Notes: generated by a model from the letters alone, not told the origin. Shown: positions 1 to 9,332, counted from the stretch's first letter. The stretch is 40,374 bases of DNA from Albibeggiatoa sp964388965 (GCA_964388965.1 CAYMCP010000026.1:1-40374), one strand, 5' to 3'. Numbers and translations: made by a program.

Positions 1-41
1 CAAATCAAGTGCTTGTGTTTAAGTTAGTTTTCATCAACCAA

Positions 42-78
42 GCTAAGGTCTATGCACGGAGACCATTGGGACGAGGAA
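42..78 (+). repeat. Dispersed intergenic repeat, copy 1 (degenerate left arm)
   Basis: Ends in the shared core CCATTGGGACGAGGAA, with CGG and a three-base spacer before it. The left arm no longer pairs well, so this copy looks decayed. It lies upstream of the ParA gene. Copies 2-4 are at 4919, 12037 and 27702. Confidence 0.55.
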
Positions 79-192
79 AAATTTAAAATTAACAAAATTC
101 ATCCAAATTTCCTGATGGTGTACTGTGAAAATCAAAAATTCTCAAACAATTTCGGTTACAATACCCCGCAGTTTGATTAATAACGAAATACC

Positions 193-1203
193 ATGAGCGT
201 CCCTATCATTGCATTTTTTAATAACAAAGGTGGTGTAGGAAAAACCTCACTAGTCTACCACTTAGCTTGGATTTATCACGATCTAGGTTTAAGAGTCGTT
301 GCTGCTGATTTAGACCCCCAAGCAAATTTAACCGCCGCCTTTTTAGAGGAAGAACGTTTAGAAGAAATTTGGTTACTGAATAACCAACCTAATACGGTTT
401 ATCGTTGTGTTCAGCCATTGGTGCGCGGTGTAGGTGATATTGCCGTACCGCGATTAGAAGATATTTCTCCCGGTTTATCCTTACTAGTTGGTGATTTATT
501 TTTATCTGGATTTGAAGGCAATTTATCTACTGAATGGCCAGGCTGTATGGATCGCAAAGAGCTGTCATTTCGCATGACTTCAGCATTTTGGCGATTGATA
601 CAATACACCATCTCGGCTTATTCACCTAATGTTATTTTATTAGATTTAGGACCTAATTTAGGTGCAATTAATCGGGCGGCAATGATTGCATCAGACTACG
701 TTGTAGTACCGTTATCACCTGATTTATTTTCGTTACAAGGTTTGCAGAATTTAGGTCCAACCCTACGCCGTTGGCGTTCAGAATGGCACGAGCGCATTAA
801 AAAAAATCCGAGTAATGATTTAAAATTACCCATTGCCAAAATGCAACCAGTAGGTTACGTGGTTTTACAGCATTTGCAGCATTCATCGCGTCCAGACAAA
901 CCCGCTAAAGCCTATCAACGTTGGATTGATCGCATTCCTAGTACATATCGACGTACAATTTTAGATATGCCTGAAACTGAGCAAAACATTAATGATGATG
1001 TATACTGTTTAGCATTAGTGAAACATTACAAAAGCTTGATGCCTTTGGCGCAAGCAGCACATAAGCCAATTTTTCGACTAACTTCTGCTGATGGTGCGGT
1101 TGGTGGTAGTATTCAAGCGGCTAAGAACGCCTATCAAGATTTTGAGCAACTTGCCCGAAAAATTGCCCGTAATTGCAAAGCGTATAAAAAAAATCAGAGT
1201 TGA
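193..1203 (+). CDS. ParA-family (MinD/Mrp-type) partition-like ATPase
   Basis: A 336-residue ATPase of the ParA/Soj type. The deviant Walker A motif KGGVGKTS lies at residues 12-19, the A' motif DLDPQAN at about 39-45, and a Walker B-like strand (VILLDLGPN) near 147. These are the ATP-binding and dimerisation elements that let ParA proteins move or position DNA or protein cargo at the nucleoid or membrane. Beyond the ATPase core is a C-terminal stretch rich in Lys and Arg. There is no ParB-like gene and no obvious parS cluster nearby, so it is an orphan ParA whose cargo is unknown. No strong Shine-Dalgarno precedes the ATG. It is convergent with the sensor kinase gene on the other strand. The family call is sure; the role is not. 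Confidence 0.85.
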   Translation: MSVPIIAFFNNKGGVGKTSLVYHLAWIYHDLGLRVVAADLDPQANLTAAFLEEERLEEIWLLNNQPNTVYRCVQPLVRGVGDIAVPRLEDISPGLSLLVGDLFLSGFEGNLSTEWPGCMDRKELSFRMTSAFWRLIQYTISAYSPNVILLDLGPNLGAINRAAMIASDYVVVPLSPDLFSLQGLQNLGPTLRRWRSEWHERIKKNPSNDLKLPIAKMQPVGYVVLQHLQHSSRPDKPAKAYQRWIDRIPSTYRRTILDMPETEQNINDDVYCLALVKHYKSLMPLAQAAHKPIFRLTSADGAVGGSIQAAKNAYQDFEQLARKIARNCKAYKKNQS

Positions 1204-1274
1204 ATTACAAAATAACGCAAAGTAAACTTTTGAAGCTTTTACACAATTAAATAACTAAGAACTTAGACTTACTG

Positions 1275-4200
1275 TTATTTTTGCGTTAATGCTTCAATAC
1301 CTTCCCAACCCTCTGGCGTACCTTCTCTAACATAATACCGACAACGCTCTAAATAAAATTCAGATGCTTTATCAATAGGTAACACCGACAAAATATGCTC
1401 AAATAACGGTATCGCGTGGATAAAATTGCCTTGATAGTATAAACTTAATGCTGCATTAAATTCTGGCTCTAATGTTACTTTAGCTTCTCGAATATCCCGG
1501 TCAGGCTCTGCATCAATTAATTCAAATACTTGCACTGGCTCATTTTTACCTTTAACGCGCACTTTACCTAAGAAACGATAAAAATGTGCGTCTGGATTTT
1601 CCATATTCTGCAAAACGTCATTACTGATTAAAATAGACACACCGTATAATTTCGTTAAACCCTCCAAACGTGAAGCCAAATTTACCGCATCCGATATTAC
1701 CGTACCTTCCATACGTTTTTCTTCACCAATCGTACCTAACATTAATGTTCCGACGTGCATTCCAACACCAATTTTAATTGGTTTTTGCCCCCGTTCTGCC
1801 CGATCAGCGTTTAATAATTCTAAATGTTTTAAAATCTCAACCGCCGCGTCTACCGCAGAATCCACTGTTTCAGGGAATAAAGCCATAATCGCATCGCCTA
1901 TGTATTTATCAATAAAACCTTTATATTTACGAATTTGCGGACTAACTCGCCCTAAATATTCATTAATAAAATCGAAATTTTCTTTAGGCGTTAAGCTTTC
2001 CGAAAGTGTGGTAAATGAACGAATATCTGCAAATAATACAGTCATATTTTTTTGTACGTGATCGCCCAAGCGCACATCAACAATACTTTCTTTTTCAAGA
2101 AGTTGTAAGAATTCTAGTGGTACAAAATGACTGTAAGCAATGTTAATTCTGGATAATTGGATATGGGTTTTAATCCGCGCTAATAACTCACCTTTAGAAA
2201 AAGGCTTAGTTAAATAATCATTCGCACCAGATTCTAAACCTTGTACTAAATCAGAAACTTGATTTTTAGCCGTCAACATAATCACCGGTAATTGATTAAC
2301 TGGATGAGTTTCTCGAATGATCTGACAAACTTCAAATCCAGACATTTTCGGCATCATAATATCTAACAATACTATGGCAAATTTTTCTTTTTTAATTGCT
2401 TCTAATGCTTCGTTACCATTTAACGCACGGGTTACAGAATAATTTTCAATTTTAAGCTGATTTTCTAAAACTTGTAGATTAACGGGATCATCATCAACAA
2501 TTAATACAGAAAACATTTCATTTAATTGAATTTTTTGCACTTCTTGATTATCTTCTTCTAAGAAAATAGCAGGTTCTTCTAATATTTGATTCGGTTCTAT
2601 CTCTCTGATATGAGTAGTCAATAGCGGGGTAGAAGGTTCGCGTAAACGCTCTAATAAAGTTTCTGTTTCGTTACAACGTTCAGCAGCGTCCATTTTGGAT
2701 AATGGCAAAGTGAAACTCACTCGCGTACCGTGTCCCTCAGTAGATTGAATCCGGATTTCACCGCCATGCAGCTCAACTAATTGTTTTGTAATAGAAAGTC
2801 CTAAACCAGTCCCACCAAATTCACGCGAAATTGAGCCATCTGCCTGTTCAAATGGATTAAATACACTAGCAAGCTTTTCACGCGCAATGCCTATACCTGA
2901 ATCTGTAACTGAAATCATTAACCAACCCTCGCTAAATTGTGAAGCTGAAATTTCAATTTTCCCGGACTCAGTAAATTTTATCGCATTCCCAATTAAATTA
3001 TGTAAAATTTGTTGTACGCGATTTTCGTCCGCGTCCACGATAATATCTTGTTCCACTTTATTGCGTAATTCTATTTGTTTATCACCAATAAGCGGTTTAG
3101 AGAGGAATATCACCACATCAACAAGCACTCTAATCTCTATTGGTCTGATTTGTAAAGTAATACCTTTATGTTTTAATTTAGAAAAATCTAAAATATCATT
3201 AACTAAATTAGCCAGTCTACGCCCACTAAATACAATCATAGATAAATTTTCAATAGCTTTTGGTGGTAGTTTGCCCGCAATACCATCTAACATAGACTCA
3301 GCGATACCAATAATACCATTAATAGGTGTGCGTAATTCGTGCGAAGTGTTGGATAGAAAATCATCTTTTAAGCGGTCTAATTCTTTTAAATTTTCATTTT
3401 GTTGCTCGACTTGCTTCATATATTTAAGTAGATTATTGACCATAATGGTTATACTCTGTTTAAGAAGTTTCAGCTCATTATTGGTTTTTACTTCAATTGG
3501 ATGATATAAGTCGCCTTGAGCAATGAGATTTACGCTGCGTACAATGCGTCGAATTGGGTGAGTAATCCATGCAGAAATGAAAAAAGTGAATAAAATACTT
3601 AGTAAAATAGCAATAATTCCCAAAAAAGTATGAAACATTGCGATACGTTCTAAACCCTGATCAACCAGTTTAGTATTATAAGTTAATTCAATCACTTTGC
3701 TGGGATCGGATACTGATTTTAATATTGAGCCACCAACCATACTGGGTTCCGTATCAAGTTCTTTTTTGTCTAGGTTTAGAAATAGATAACGAATTATTAA
3801 TTTACGTTGTGAATCAAAGAATTCAACAGGTGTTTTCGTTTCGTAGACTTGTTTAACAATTTTAATAATTTTTTCGGATGCTTTTTCATCTTTTTCTGCA
3901 CCAATTACATGTCCGTGTCGGCTGAAAATGCGTACTTCATCTAAAGTTGGATTAATAGCGCGAAGGCGTGAGGTAATTTTCGTTAAATCTAATTCACCAA
4001 TTAAGCTTGAGAATTCATCAGAAACAAGTCCGAACTCTAAAACGTATTTTTTGTCTGGTGTGGGCATGTAGGCAAATTTGCGAAATATACCTGTTCTCGC
4101 TTCAGTACCGAAATTTCCATCTGCAAACTCACCTTTAGCAAAAATATCTTGTAACACTTTGTAAAATTCTGGGGTTTTTTCTTTGAAATTCAAATTTAAA

Positions 4201-4628
4201 TCTTCTGGATAAGTCGTATATTCAACAATACCGTCACGATTAATAATATATAAATCCATTTTGCCACCTAATTGCAATTTAAGTGCTTCTAAATCCACTT
4301 TTGCAGGGTCTTTGCCTGCCTGTTCATAGGCTTTAATAAAGGGTTTAAATTTCGTTTTCATATCTTGGCTTAAAAATTGGTCTAACACGCTGTAGCCACT
4401 GTCTACTAGACGAATTGCATTTAAAATATTATTTTCAGTTTGTTTTTGTAATAATTGATAAGCGTTTTCCAAATCATATTTTGCATTTAGGTAATCGAAT
4501 ACGGACATTGCTATCAAAATCGGGATAATTAGCAGTAAAAATGCTCCCATTAGCGTATAACGCAAAGGCATGTAGGGAGAGGAAGACTGTGAAGCTTGTT
4601 CTTGTTCAGATTGGGTAGGCTGTGCCAT
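1275..4628 (-). CDS. Membrane hybrid histidine kinase fused to class III adenylate cyclase
   Basis: A 1117-residue signalling protein. Order: TM helix at about 25-43; extracytoplasmic sensor region (about 50-325, likely Cache-like); second TM at 334-354; HAMP at about 355-410; HisKA with phospho-acceptor His430 in HELRTP; HATPase with N box around 543-550, DSGIG at 576 and GGTGLGL at 605; receiver domain with acidic pocket 712-714, phospho-Asp756, Thr786 and Lys808; then a guanylate/adenylate cyclase homology domain (about 858-1040); and a short TPR-like tail. Metal-binding Asp868 and Asp912 and transition-state Asn983/Arg987 are present. Lys908 in DKYIGD fits ATP rather than GTP, so the expected product is cAMP. 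The architecture recalls cyanobacterial CyaC-type cyclases. The domain calls are firm; the stimulus is unknown. Confidence 0.92.
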   Translation of the reverse strand: MAQPTQSEQEQASQSSSPYMPLRYTLMGAFLLLIIPILIAMSVFDYLNAKYDLENAYQLLQKQTENNILNAIRLVDSGYSVLDQFLSQDMKTKFKPFIKAYEQAGKDPAKVDLEALKLQLGGKMDLYIINRDGIVEYTTYPEDLNLNFKEKTPEFYKVLQDIFAKGEFADGNFGTEARTGIFRKFAYMPTPDKKYVLEFGLVSDEFSSLIGELDLTKITSRLRAINPTLDEVRIFSRHGHVIGAEKDEKASEKIIKIVKQVYETKTPVEFFDSQRKLIIRYLFLNLDKKELDTEPSMVGGSILKSVSDPSKVIELTYNTKLVDQGLERIAMFHTFLGIIAILLSILFTFFISAWITHPIRRIVRSVNLIAQGDLYHPIEVKTNNELKLLKQSITIMVNNLLKYMKQVEQQNENLKELDRLKDDFLSNTSHELRTPINGIIGIAESMLDGIAGKLPPKAIENLSMIVFSGRRLANLVNDILDFSKLKHKGITLQIRPIEIRVLVDVVIFLSKPLIGDKQIELRNKVEQDIIVDADENRVQQILHNLIGNAIKFTESGKIEISASQFSEGWLMISVTDSGIGIAREKLASVFNPFEQADGSISREFGGTGLGLSITKQLVELHGGEIRIQSTEGHGTRVSFTLPLSKMDAAERCNETETLLERLREPSTPLLTTHIREIEPNQILEEPAIFLEEDNQEVQKIQLNEMFSVLIVDDDPVNLQVLENQLKIENYSVTRALNGNEALEAIKKEKFAIVLLDIMMPKMSGFEVCQIIRETHPVNQLPVIMLTAKNQVSDLVQGLESGANDYLTKPFSKGELLARIKTHIQLSRINIAYSHFVPLEFLQLLEKESIVDVRLGDHVQKNMTVLFADIRSFTTLSESLTPKENFDFINEYLGRVSPQIRKYKGFIDKYIGDAIMALFPETVDSAVDAAVEILKHLELLNADRAERGQKPIKIGVGMHVGTLMLGTIGEEKRMEGTVISDAVNLASRLEGLTKLYGVSILISNDVLQNMENPDAHFYRFLGKVRVKGKNEPVQVFELIDAEPDRDIREAKVTLEPEFNAALSLYYQGNFIHAIPLFEHILSVLPIDKASEFYLERCRYYVREGTPEGWEGIEALTQK

Positions 4629-5170
4629 TATCAGTAGCCATAATAAATTTGTTTTATTCCATAACTCAACGCTACGGAAAAGTGCCAGATATGATTAATT
4701 AGCAAATTTGCCATTGCCAAGCGGCTATAACGATATATTACGAGTCAGTAATGGGTTCGTTATTTTGATCATATTATATAGTTTATTGATAAATATATGT
4801 GTAATTTTATCATGTCATAAATAAAAAAAGTATTTAAATCAAAATGATAATATAATTTTAGAGTAAATCAATCATTCTAAATTATGTTGTGCAAAGTTGT
4901 AAGAGTATACAATCTCTTTTCCTCACCTCAGCGGTTTCCGTTGGGACAAGGAATCATTAAGGGAAATACGGCGAAAATCCGTAGTTTTGGAGTTCGCTAG
5001 TCGGGGAGGATTGATTATTGAACTTGTTTTGCCTGTGCAGAATAAATTTTGCGCACGGAACAACTGCAGAATGATTTTAAACAGCTAAAAATTTTAATGT
5101 GATTGCCCTAGTAATGTGAGCGACTTTTGTTAAAATAAATCCCATCGTAATTTACAGAGCATATCATCAC
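4629..5170. other. 542-bp intergenic region between divergent genes
   Basis: No gene is seen. The left half is very AT-rich and should hold the promoter of the kinase-cyclase gene; the right half should hold that of nadD. It contains repeat copy 2 (4919-4953). Just after it is a small hairpin TACGG / CCGTA with loop cgaaaat, near 4967-4983. No clear -35/-10 pair was found on either strand. Confidence 0.6.
4919..4953 (+). repeat. Dispersed intergenic hairpin repeat, copy 2
   Basis: Two 16-nt arms flank the loop TTT: left TTCCTCACCTCAGCGG, right CCGTTGGGACAAGGAA. Thirteen of 16 positions can pair (two as G-U), with a three-base internal mismatch. It lies between the divergent kinase-cyclase and nadD genes. 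The right arm is the conserved part shared with the other copies. Confidence 0.7.
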
Positions 5171-5824
5171 ATGACAGCAAGTTTACAACAAAAACCAATT
5201 GGTTTGCTAGGTGGAACATTTGACCCAATTCATCACGGTCATTTGCGTCTGGCTTTAGAGCTTTACGAAAGTTTTAACTTAGCTGAGGTGCGCCTGATTC
5301 CATCAGCTTATCCCCCCCATCGAGAATCACCTGCGATCAGTGCTGAATTACGCTTAGAAATGTTACAAGTAGCAATTGACGGCTTACAAGGCATTAAAGC
5401 AGATAATCGTGAGTTATTACGCTCTGGTCCCTCATACACAATAGATACATTACAAAGTATTCGAGAAGAAGAAGGTAATTGCCCTATTTATATGATTTTA
5501 GGTATGGATGCGTTTATGAATTTACATACTTGGCACCGTTGGCAAGAATTATTGCATTACGCACATATTTTACTTGTCAGAAGACCCGGTAAACTGTTAC
5601 CTATGGCGCATGTTATACGTGATTTTTTAGATATGAACCATGTAAAAAATTTAGATGAATTGTTGACGCAAGCGGCTGGAAAAATTTATGTTGTCGAAGA
5701 TATTCCACCTTTAACCATTTCTGCTACTCAAATTCGTAATTTACTAGCTAATGGTCGCAATCCACGCTACCTATTACCACGATCCGTTTTAAATATTATC
5801 AATACACATCAACTTTATCGTTAA
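5171..5824 (+). CDS. nadD: Nicotinate-nucleotide adenylyltransferase
   Basis: Joins ATP and nicotinate mononucleotide to give deamido-NAD, the penultimate step of NAD synthesis, in the cytoplasm. The nucleotidyltransferase signature GGTFDPIHHGH is at residues 14-24 and the second signature ISATQIR at 183-189. The length of 217 residues is normal for the family. It is followed 14 bases later by rsfS, the usual gammaproteobacterial pairing, so the two are probably cotranscribed. The Shine-Dalgarno before the ATG is weak. Confidence 0.96.
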   Translation: MTASLQQKPIGLLGGTFDPIHHGHLRLALELYESFNLAEVRLIPSAYPPHRESPAISAELRLEMLQVAIDGLQGIKADNRELLRSGPSYTIDTLQSIREEEGNCPIYMILGMDAFMNLHTWHRWQELLHYAHILLVRRPGKLLPMAHVIRDFLDMNHVKNLDELLTQAAGKIYVVEDIPPLTISATQIRNLLANGRNPRYLLPRSVLNIINTHQLYR

Positions 5825-5838
5825 TTTTTTGGAGTCTT

Positions 5839-6165
5839 ATGCAGCCTGAACAACTACTTGAAATTGTAACACTCGCTTTAGAAGACCTTAAAGCGCAAGA
5901 TATTAAAGTCCTGGATGTGCGAGCAATAAGTTCGGTTACTGATATTATGGTGATTGCAAGTGGTACTTCTACTCGTCAGGTGAGTGCCATTGCGAGGAAT
6001 GTTGAAGACAAAGCTAGAAAAAGCGGTATACGCGCACTAGGCCGCGAAGGAATAGAGTTGGGTGAATGGGCATTAGTCGATTTAGGAGATGTCGTTGTGC
6101 ATGTGATGTTACCAACTGTACGAGATTTTTATCAATTAGAAAAACTATGGTCTGATATGGTGTAA
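5839..6165 (+). CDS. rsfS: Ribosome silencing factor RsfS
   Basis: A 108-residue RsfS/Iojap (YbeB) protein. The family binds ribosomal protein L14 and blocks subunit joining when nutrients are short. Family features are visible: VRAISSVTDIMVIASGTS near residues 26-43, the central REGIELGEWALVDLGDVVVHV stretch near 69-90 (typical E/G-W-L-D-GDVVVH pattern), and the terminal FYQLEKLW. The ATG is preceded by a good GGAG sequence. It lies 14 bases behind nadD as the second gene of the unit. Confidence 0.95.
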   Translation: MQPEQLLEIVTLALEDLKAQDIKVLDVRAISSVTDIMVIASGTSTRQVSAIARNVEDKARKSGIRALGREGIELGEWALVDLGDVVVHVMLPTVRDFYQLEKLWSDMV

Positions 6166-6227
6166 TAATAGGTAACAGCGCGAATAGAATAAAGCAACAT
6201 CTTAATCTTTTTGTTGATAATTTGATT

Positions 6228-6256
6228 TTGATTAACTTTATCCTGTTCTATATAAA
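6228..6256 (+). promoter_or_regulatory. Candidate sigma-70 promoter for serC-serA
   Basis: TTGATT at 6228-6233 and TATAAA at 6251-6256 are separated by exactly 17 bases. The serC ATG lies 65 bases beyond the -10. Predicted from sequence only. Confidence 0.5.
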
Positions 6257-6310
6257 TTGAAATAATATATTGCTGTTTTTTCAGAGAAATTTTGTTGCAA
6301 TTACTTAAAA

Positions 6311-6315
6311 AAGGA
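6311..6315 (+). promoter_or_regulatory. Ribosome binding site that fixes the serC start
   Basis: AAGGA, six bases before the ATG at 6322. It favours this start over a TTG 30 bases upstream in the same frame. Confidence 0.7.
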
Positions 6316-6321
6316 TTTTAT

Positions 6322-7407
6322 ATGTCAAGAGTGTATAATTTTAGTGCAGGTCCTGCGACTTTACCCGAAGCAGTATTACAACGCGCTCAACAAGAGATGT
6401 TAGATTGGCAAGGGAGTGGGATGTCGGCTATGGAGATGAGTCATCGCGGTAAAGAATTCATTTCCATAGCGGAACAGGCAACTCACGATTTACGCGATTT
6501 ACTAAATGTGCCAGAGAATTATAAAATTTTATTTATGCAAGGTGGTGCAACCGGACAATTTGCCGCCGTACCGATGAATATATTACGTGGTAAAACACAA
6601 GCTGATTATTTTAATACGGGACAATGGTCTAAAAAAGCGATTAAGGAAGCAAAAAAATATTGTACCGTCAATTTAGTTACCGATTCCTCCGATAACAATT
6701 TCACCACAATAGCCGATAGTAGTACATGGCAATTTAATCCAGATGCGGCTTACGTGCATTACACGCCTAATGAAACGATTAACGGTTTAGAATTCGATCA
6801 AGTTCCACAAACTGGAGATATACCATTAATTGCAGATATGTCTTCCACTATTTTATCGCGTCCGCTTGATGTATCCAAATTCGCGTTAATTTATGCAGGT
6901 GCGCAGAAAAATGTAGGTCCTGCGGGCATTACAGTGGTGATTGTGCGTGATGATTTAATCGGTCAAGCGGCTGACATTTGTCCGACGGTATTAGATTATA
7001 AAGCGATGCTTGAGGCGGATTCTATGCCTAATACACCACCGACTTACGCATGGTATTTAGCGGGTTTAGTGTTCCAATGGCTAAAAAATGATATTGGTGG
7101 CTTGGAAAATATGGCTACAATTAATCAGCGTAAAGCCGAAAAATTATATACAGCTATCGATAACTCTGATTTTTATCAGAATCCAGTTGATTTGAAATAT
7201 CGCTCATGGATGAATATACCTTTCACTTTAGCCAATCCAGAATTGGAAAAACCACTTTTGGCAGCAGCTAAGGAAGCGGGATTAGTAACATTGGCAGGTC
7301 ATCGTTCAGTAGGTGGAATGCGCGCAAGTATTTACAATGCAATGCCAGAGGAAGGCGTAGATGCGTTAATTAGCTTTATGCAAGATTTTGAACAACGGAA
7401 TACTTAA
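6322..7407 (+). CDS. serC: Phosphoserine aminotransferase
   Basis: A 361-residue PLP enzyme that converts 3-phosphohydroxypyruvate and glutamate to phosphoserine, the second step of serine synthesis; the family also acts in pyridoxal phosphate synthesis. It opens with YNFSAGPATLPEAVL, and the PLP-binding lysine is Lys196 in YAGAQKNVGPAG. The start was placed at 6322 rather than the in-frame TTG at 6292, because the family begins just before NFSAGP and an AAGGA site sits upstream. The serA start is two bases after its stop codon, so the two serine genes are translationally close. No serB is present in the window. Confidence 0.96.
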   Translation: MSRVYNFSAGPATLPEAVLQRAQQEMLDWQGSGMSAMEMSHRGKEFISIAEQATHDLRDLLNVPENYKILFMQGGATGQFAAVPMNILRGKTQADYFNTGQWSKKAIKEAKKYCTVNLVTDSSDNNFTTIADSSTWQFNPDAAYVHYTPNETINGLEFDQVPQTGDIPLIADMSSTILSRPLDVSKFALIYAGAQKNVGPAGITVVIVRDDLIGQAADICPTVLDYKAMLEADSMPNTPPTYAWYLAGLVFQWLKNDIGGLENMATINQRKAEKLYTAIDNSDFYQNPVDLKYRSWMNIPFTLANPELEKPLLAAAKEAGLVTLAGHRSVGGMRASIYNAMPEEGVDALISFMQDFEQRNT

Positions 7408-7408
7408 C

Positions 7409-8572
7409 ATGTATAAAATTCTTACATTTAACAATATTTCCACCAAAGGTTTAAACCGTCTACCGCGTGAAACCTATGAAATTGCATCGGAAATTCAACA
7501 TCCTGATGCTGTTTTATTGCGCTCGTACCAATTGCATGATTGGAACATTCCACCAACCTTAAAAGCAGTCGGACGCGCAGGGGCAGGTGTGAATAATATT
7601 CCTGTGGATAAAATGACTCAGCTTGGTATTCCCGTGTTTAATGCACCAGGGGCGAATGCGAATGCAGTAAAAGAATTAGTATTGTCTGGTTTACTACTCA
7701 GCGCACGTAATTTATTGCCAGCTTGGGATTATACGCGCAATTTAAGCGGCACGGACGAAGAATTAGCTAAAAGTGTTGAAGCGGGTAAAAAGCAATTTGT
7801 TGGTTCTGAGCTTTCTGGTCGGACTTTAGGTATTATTGGTTTAGGCGCGATTGGGGTTAAAGTAGCTAATGCTGCTGTCGGTTTAGATATGAAAGTAATC
7901 GGTTATGATCCGCACATTACAGTTAAAAATGCTTGGCAATTATCTGCTGACATTAAAAAAGCAAATAGTGTAGCTGACTTATTAGCACAAGTGGATTTTG
8001 TCACCGTACATGTTCCATTAGTTGACGCAACGCGGGGTATTATCAACGCTGATCGTCTCGCTAATGCGAAAGTAGGCTTGACAGTGTTAAATTTTTCACG
8101 TAGCGGCATTATAGACGATCAAGCTATATGCGAGGCTTTGGAAACAGGTAAAGTGAGCACGTATGTGTGTGATTTTCCGAGCAATGAATTGTTACGACAA
8201 AAAGGTGTGATTGCGCTCCCACATTTAGGCGCGTCCACGCAAGAGGCTGAAGAAAATTGCGCAATGATGGTAGCTGATCAAATTCGAGCATTTTTAGAAG
8301 ATGGAACAATTACGAATGCAGTTAATTTTCCCGAAATATTTATGTCACGCAATGGTGGACATCGTTTATTAGTGGTGAATTCTAATGTACCGCACATGAT
8401 TGAGCAAATCTCTAAATTAATTGCTAGTGCTGATTTGAATATTTTAGACATGCTAAATCGTTCGCGCGATCAGATTGCGTGTACTTTGGTAGACGTTTCT
8501 GCACCGGTGACGCAGCAGTTAATCGATAATTTAAAACAAGTTAAAGGCGTTTTGACCGTTCGCACATTATAA
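7409..8572 (+). CDS. serA: D-3-phosphoglycerate dehydrogenase with ACT domain
   Basis: Oxidises 3-phosphoglycerate to 3-phosphohydroxypyruvate with NAD, the first step of serine synthesis. The 387 residues contain the NAD-binding Rossmann motif GLGAIG at 144-149, a catalytic Arg231 in NFSRSGIID, catalytic His272 in LPHLGAST, and a C-terminal ACT domain (about 318-387) that usually senses serine. The usual DVFExEP loop is replaced by CDFPSNE (254-260), typical of the short SerA subclass; Glu260 may be the catalytic acid. The ATG at 7409 is used in preference to an upstream TTG inside serC. It forms a two-gene operon with serC. Confidence 0.94.
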   Translation: MYKILTFNNISTKGLNRLPRETYEIASEIQHPDAVLLRSYQLHDWNIPPTLKAVGRAGAGVNNIPVDKMTQLGIPVFNAPGANANAVKELVLSGLLLSARNLLPAWDYTRNLSGTDEELAKSVEAGKKQFVGSELSGRTLGIIGLGAIGVKVANAAVGLDMKVIGYDPHITVKNAWQLSADIKKANSVADLLAQVDFVTVHVPLVDATRGIINADRLANAKVGLTVLNFSRSGIIDDQAICEALETGKVSTYVCDFPSNELLRQKGVIALPHLGASTQEAEENCAMMVADQIRAFLEDGTITNAVNFPEIFMSRNGGHRLLVVNSNVPHMIEQISKLIASADLNILDMLNRSRDQIACTLVDVSAPVTQQLIDNLKQVKGVLTVRTL

Positions 8573-8591
8573 CAAAATCTGATTGCAACAG

Positions 8592-8619
8592 AACCTGATA
8601 GACTACAGTCTGTCAGGTT
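8592..8619. terminator. Hairpin between convergent serA and Dph6-like gene
   Basis: A 13-bp stem AACCTGATAGACT / AGTCTGTCAGGTT with a two-base loop; one position is a wobble pair. It sits 19 bases after the serA stop and 23 bases before the end of the opposing gene, so it may serve both. A short T run follows on each side but no long U tract. Confidence 0.65.
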
Positions 8620-8642
8620 TAGCGAAACATGAACTTAACCAG

Positions 8643-9332
8643 TTAATAATTCATTGATAACAGACTTAAATCTGCACGCCAATAATCATCATCAAGCATT
8701 TTAACTGCATTCGACGTGACTGGAATCGGATCGGCGAAAATAGGTCCATCTACCATAATTGTATGATATTCGCCATTTTCTCCCGTCGGATCAACGTTTG
8801 GTAAAGCCTCTAATGCTTCAATACAACGCGTATCCAAGTAACGCCCCGCATAACTCGCCCCCATTCGTCGAGAAGCTGTAATAATCATAGCATTAAAACC
8901 TGCTGTTACATATTCCGCTAAAATGCGTGATTTTGGCGTATCCCACAAGGGTAAATAAATTTTTAAGCCTGCTTGTTGACACAATAATTCATTATCACCA
9001 CGATGCTTATTTGATGAAATATCGCCAAAAATGACAATGTTAATATCCATTGCTTTTAATTCTTGCAACACATCTAACATACTTTTTTGATAATTTTCTT
9101 CATCTGTGGTTTTAGTCAGCAAGGGGATATTTAAAGACAAGGCTTGTGCTTGTAATACATTGCGCGGAATCGGTAATGAGTAAGCATAATCACCTGTTTT
9201 ATCTAACATAGTGAGTAAGAACTGTGGTTTTGCACCTGCTCTAATCGCATGATACAGAGCCAAACAAGCATCCCTACTACCATCCCAAGCACAAACAAAA
9301 GACTCGCCTGTTGCAGGTATTCGGTTTGTCAT
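8643..9332 (-). CDS. Dph6-like PP-loop ATPase (ATP_bind_4 family)
   Basis: A 229-residue protein of the diphthine-ammonia ligase-like family (COG2102). The C-terminal signature GENGEYHT is intact at 184-191, followed by VDGPIF. The PP-loop that is normally SGGKDS reads DGSRDA at residues 17-22, so the Lys is Arg and the two Ser positions are changed. Bacteria lack diphthamide, so the substrate of bacterial members is unknown; the altered loop raises the question of whether ATP is still used. A good GGGAG site precedes the ATG by five bases. It lies downstream of the SPFH/lipoprotein unit on the same strand, with a gap of about 107 bases. Confidence 0.8.
   Translation of the reverse strand: MTNRIPATGESFVCAWDGSRDACLALYHAIRAGAKPQFLLTMLDKTGDYAYSLPIPRNVLQAQALSLNIPLLTKTTDEENYQKSMLDVLQELKAMDINIVIFGDISSNKHRGDNELLCQQAGLKIYLPLWDTPKSRILAEYVTAGFNAMIITASRRMGASYAGRYLDTRCIEALEALPNVDPTGENGEYHTIMVDGPIFADPIPVTSNAVKMLDDDYWRADLSLLSMNY

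Noticed and set aside
1213..1288. TAACGCAAA / TTTGCGTTA inverted repeat around the ParA and kinase gene ends
   Set aside because: Arms are 58 bases apart and one lies within the coding end, so a hairpin terminator is unlikely.
2887..3504. 205-residue open frame antisense to the sensor kinase
   Set aside because: It is a shadow of the histidine kinase coding sequence, with low-complexity Ser/Ile composition and no start signals.
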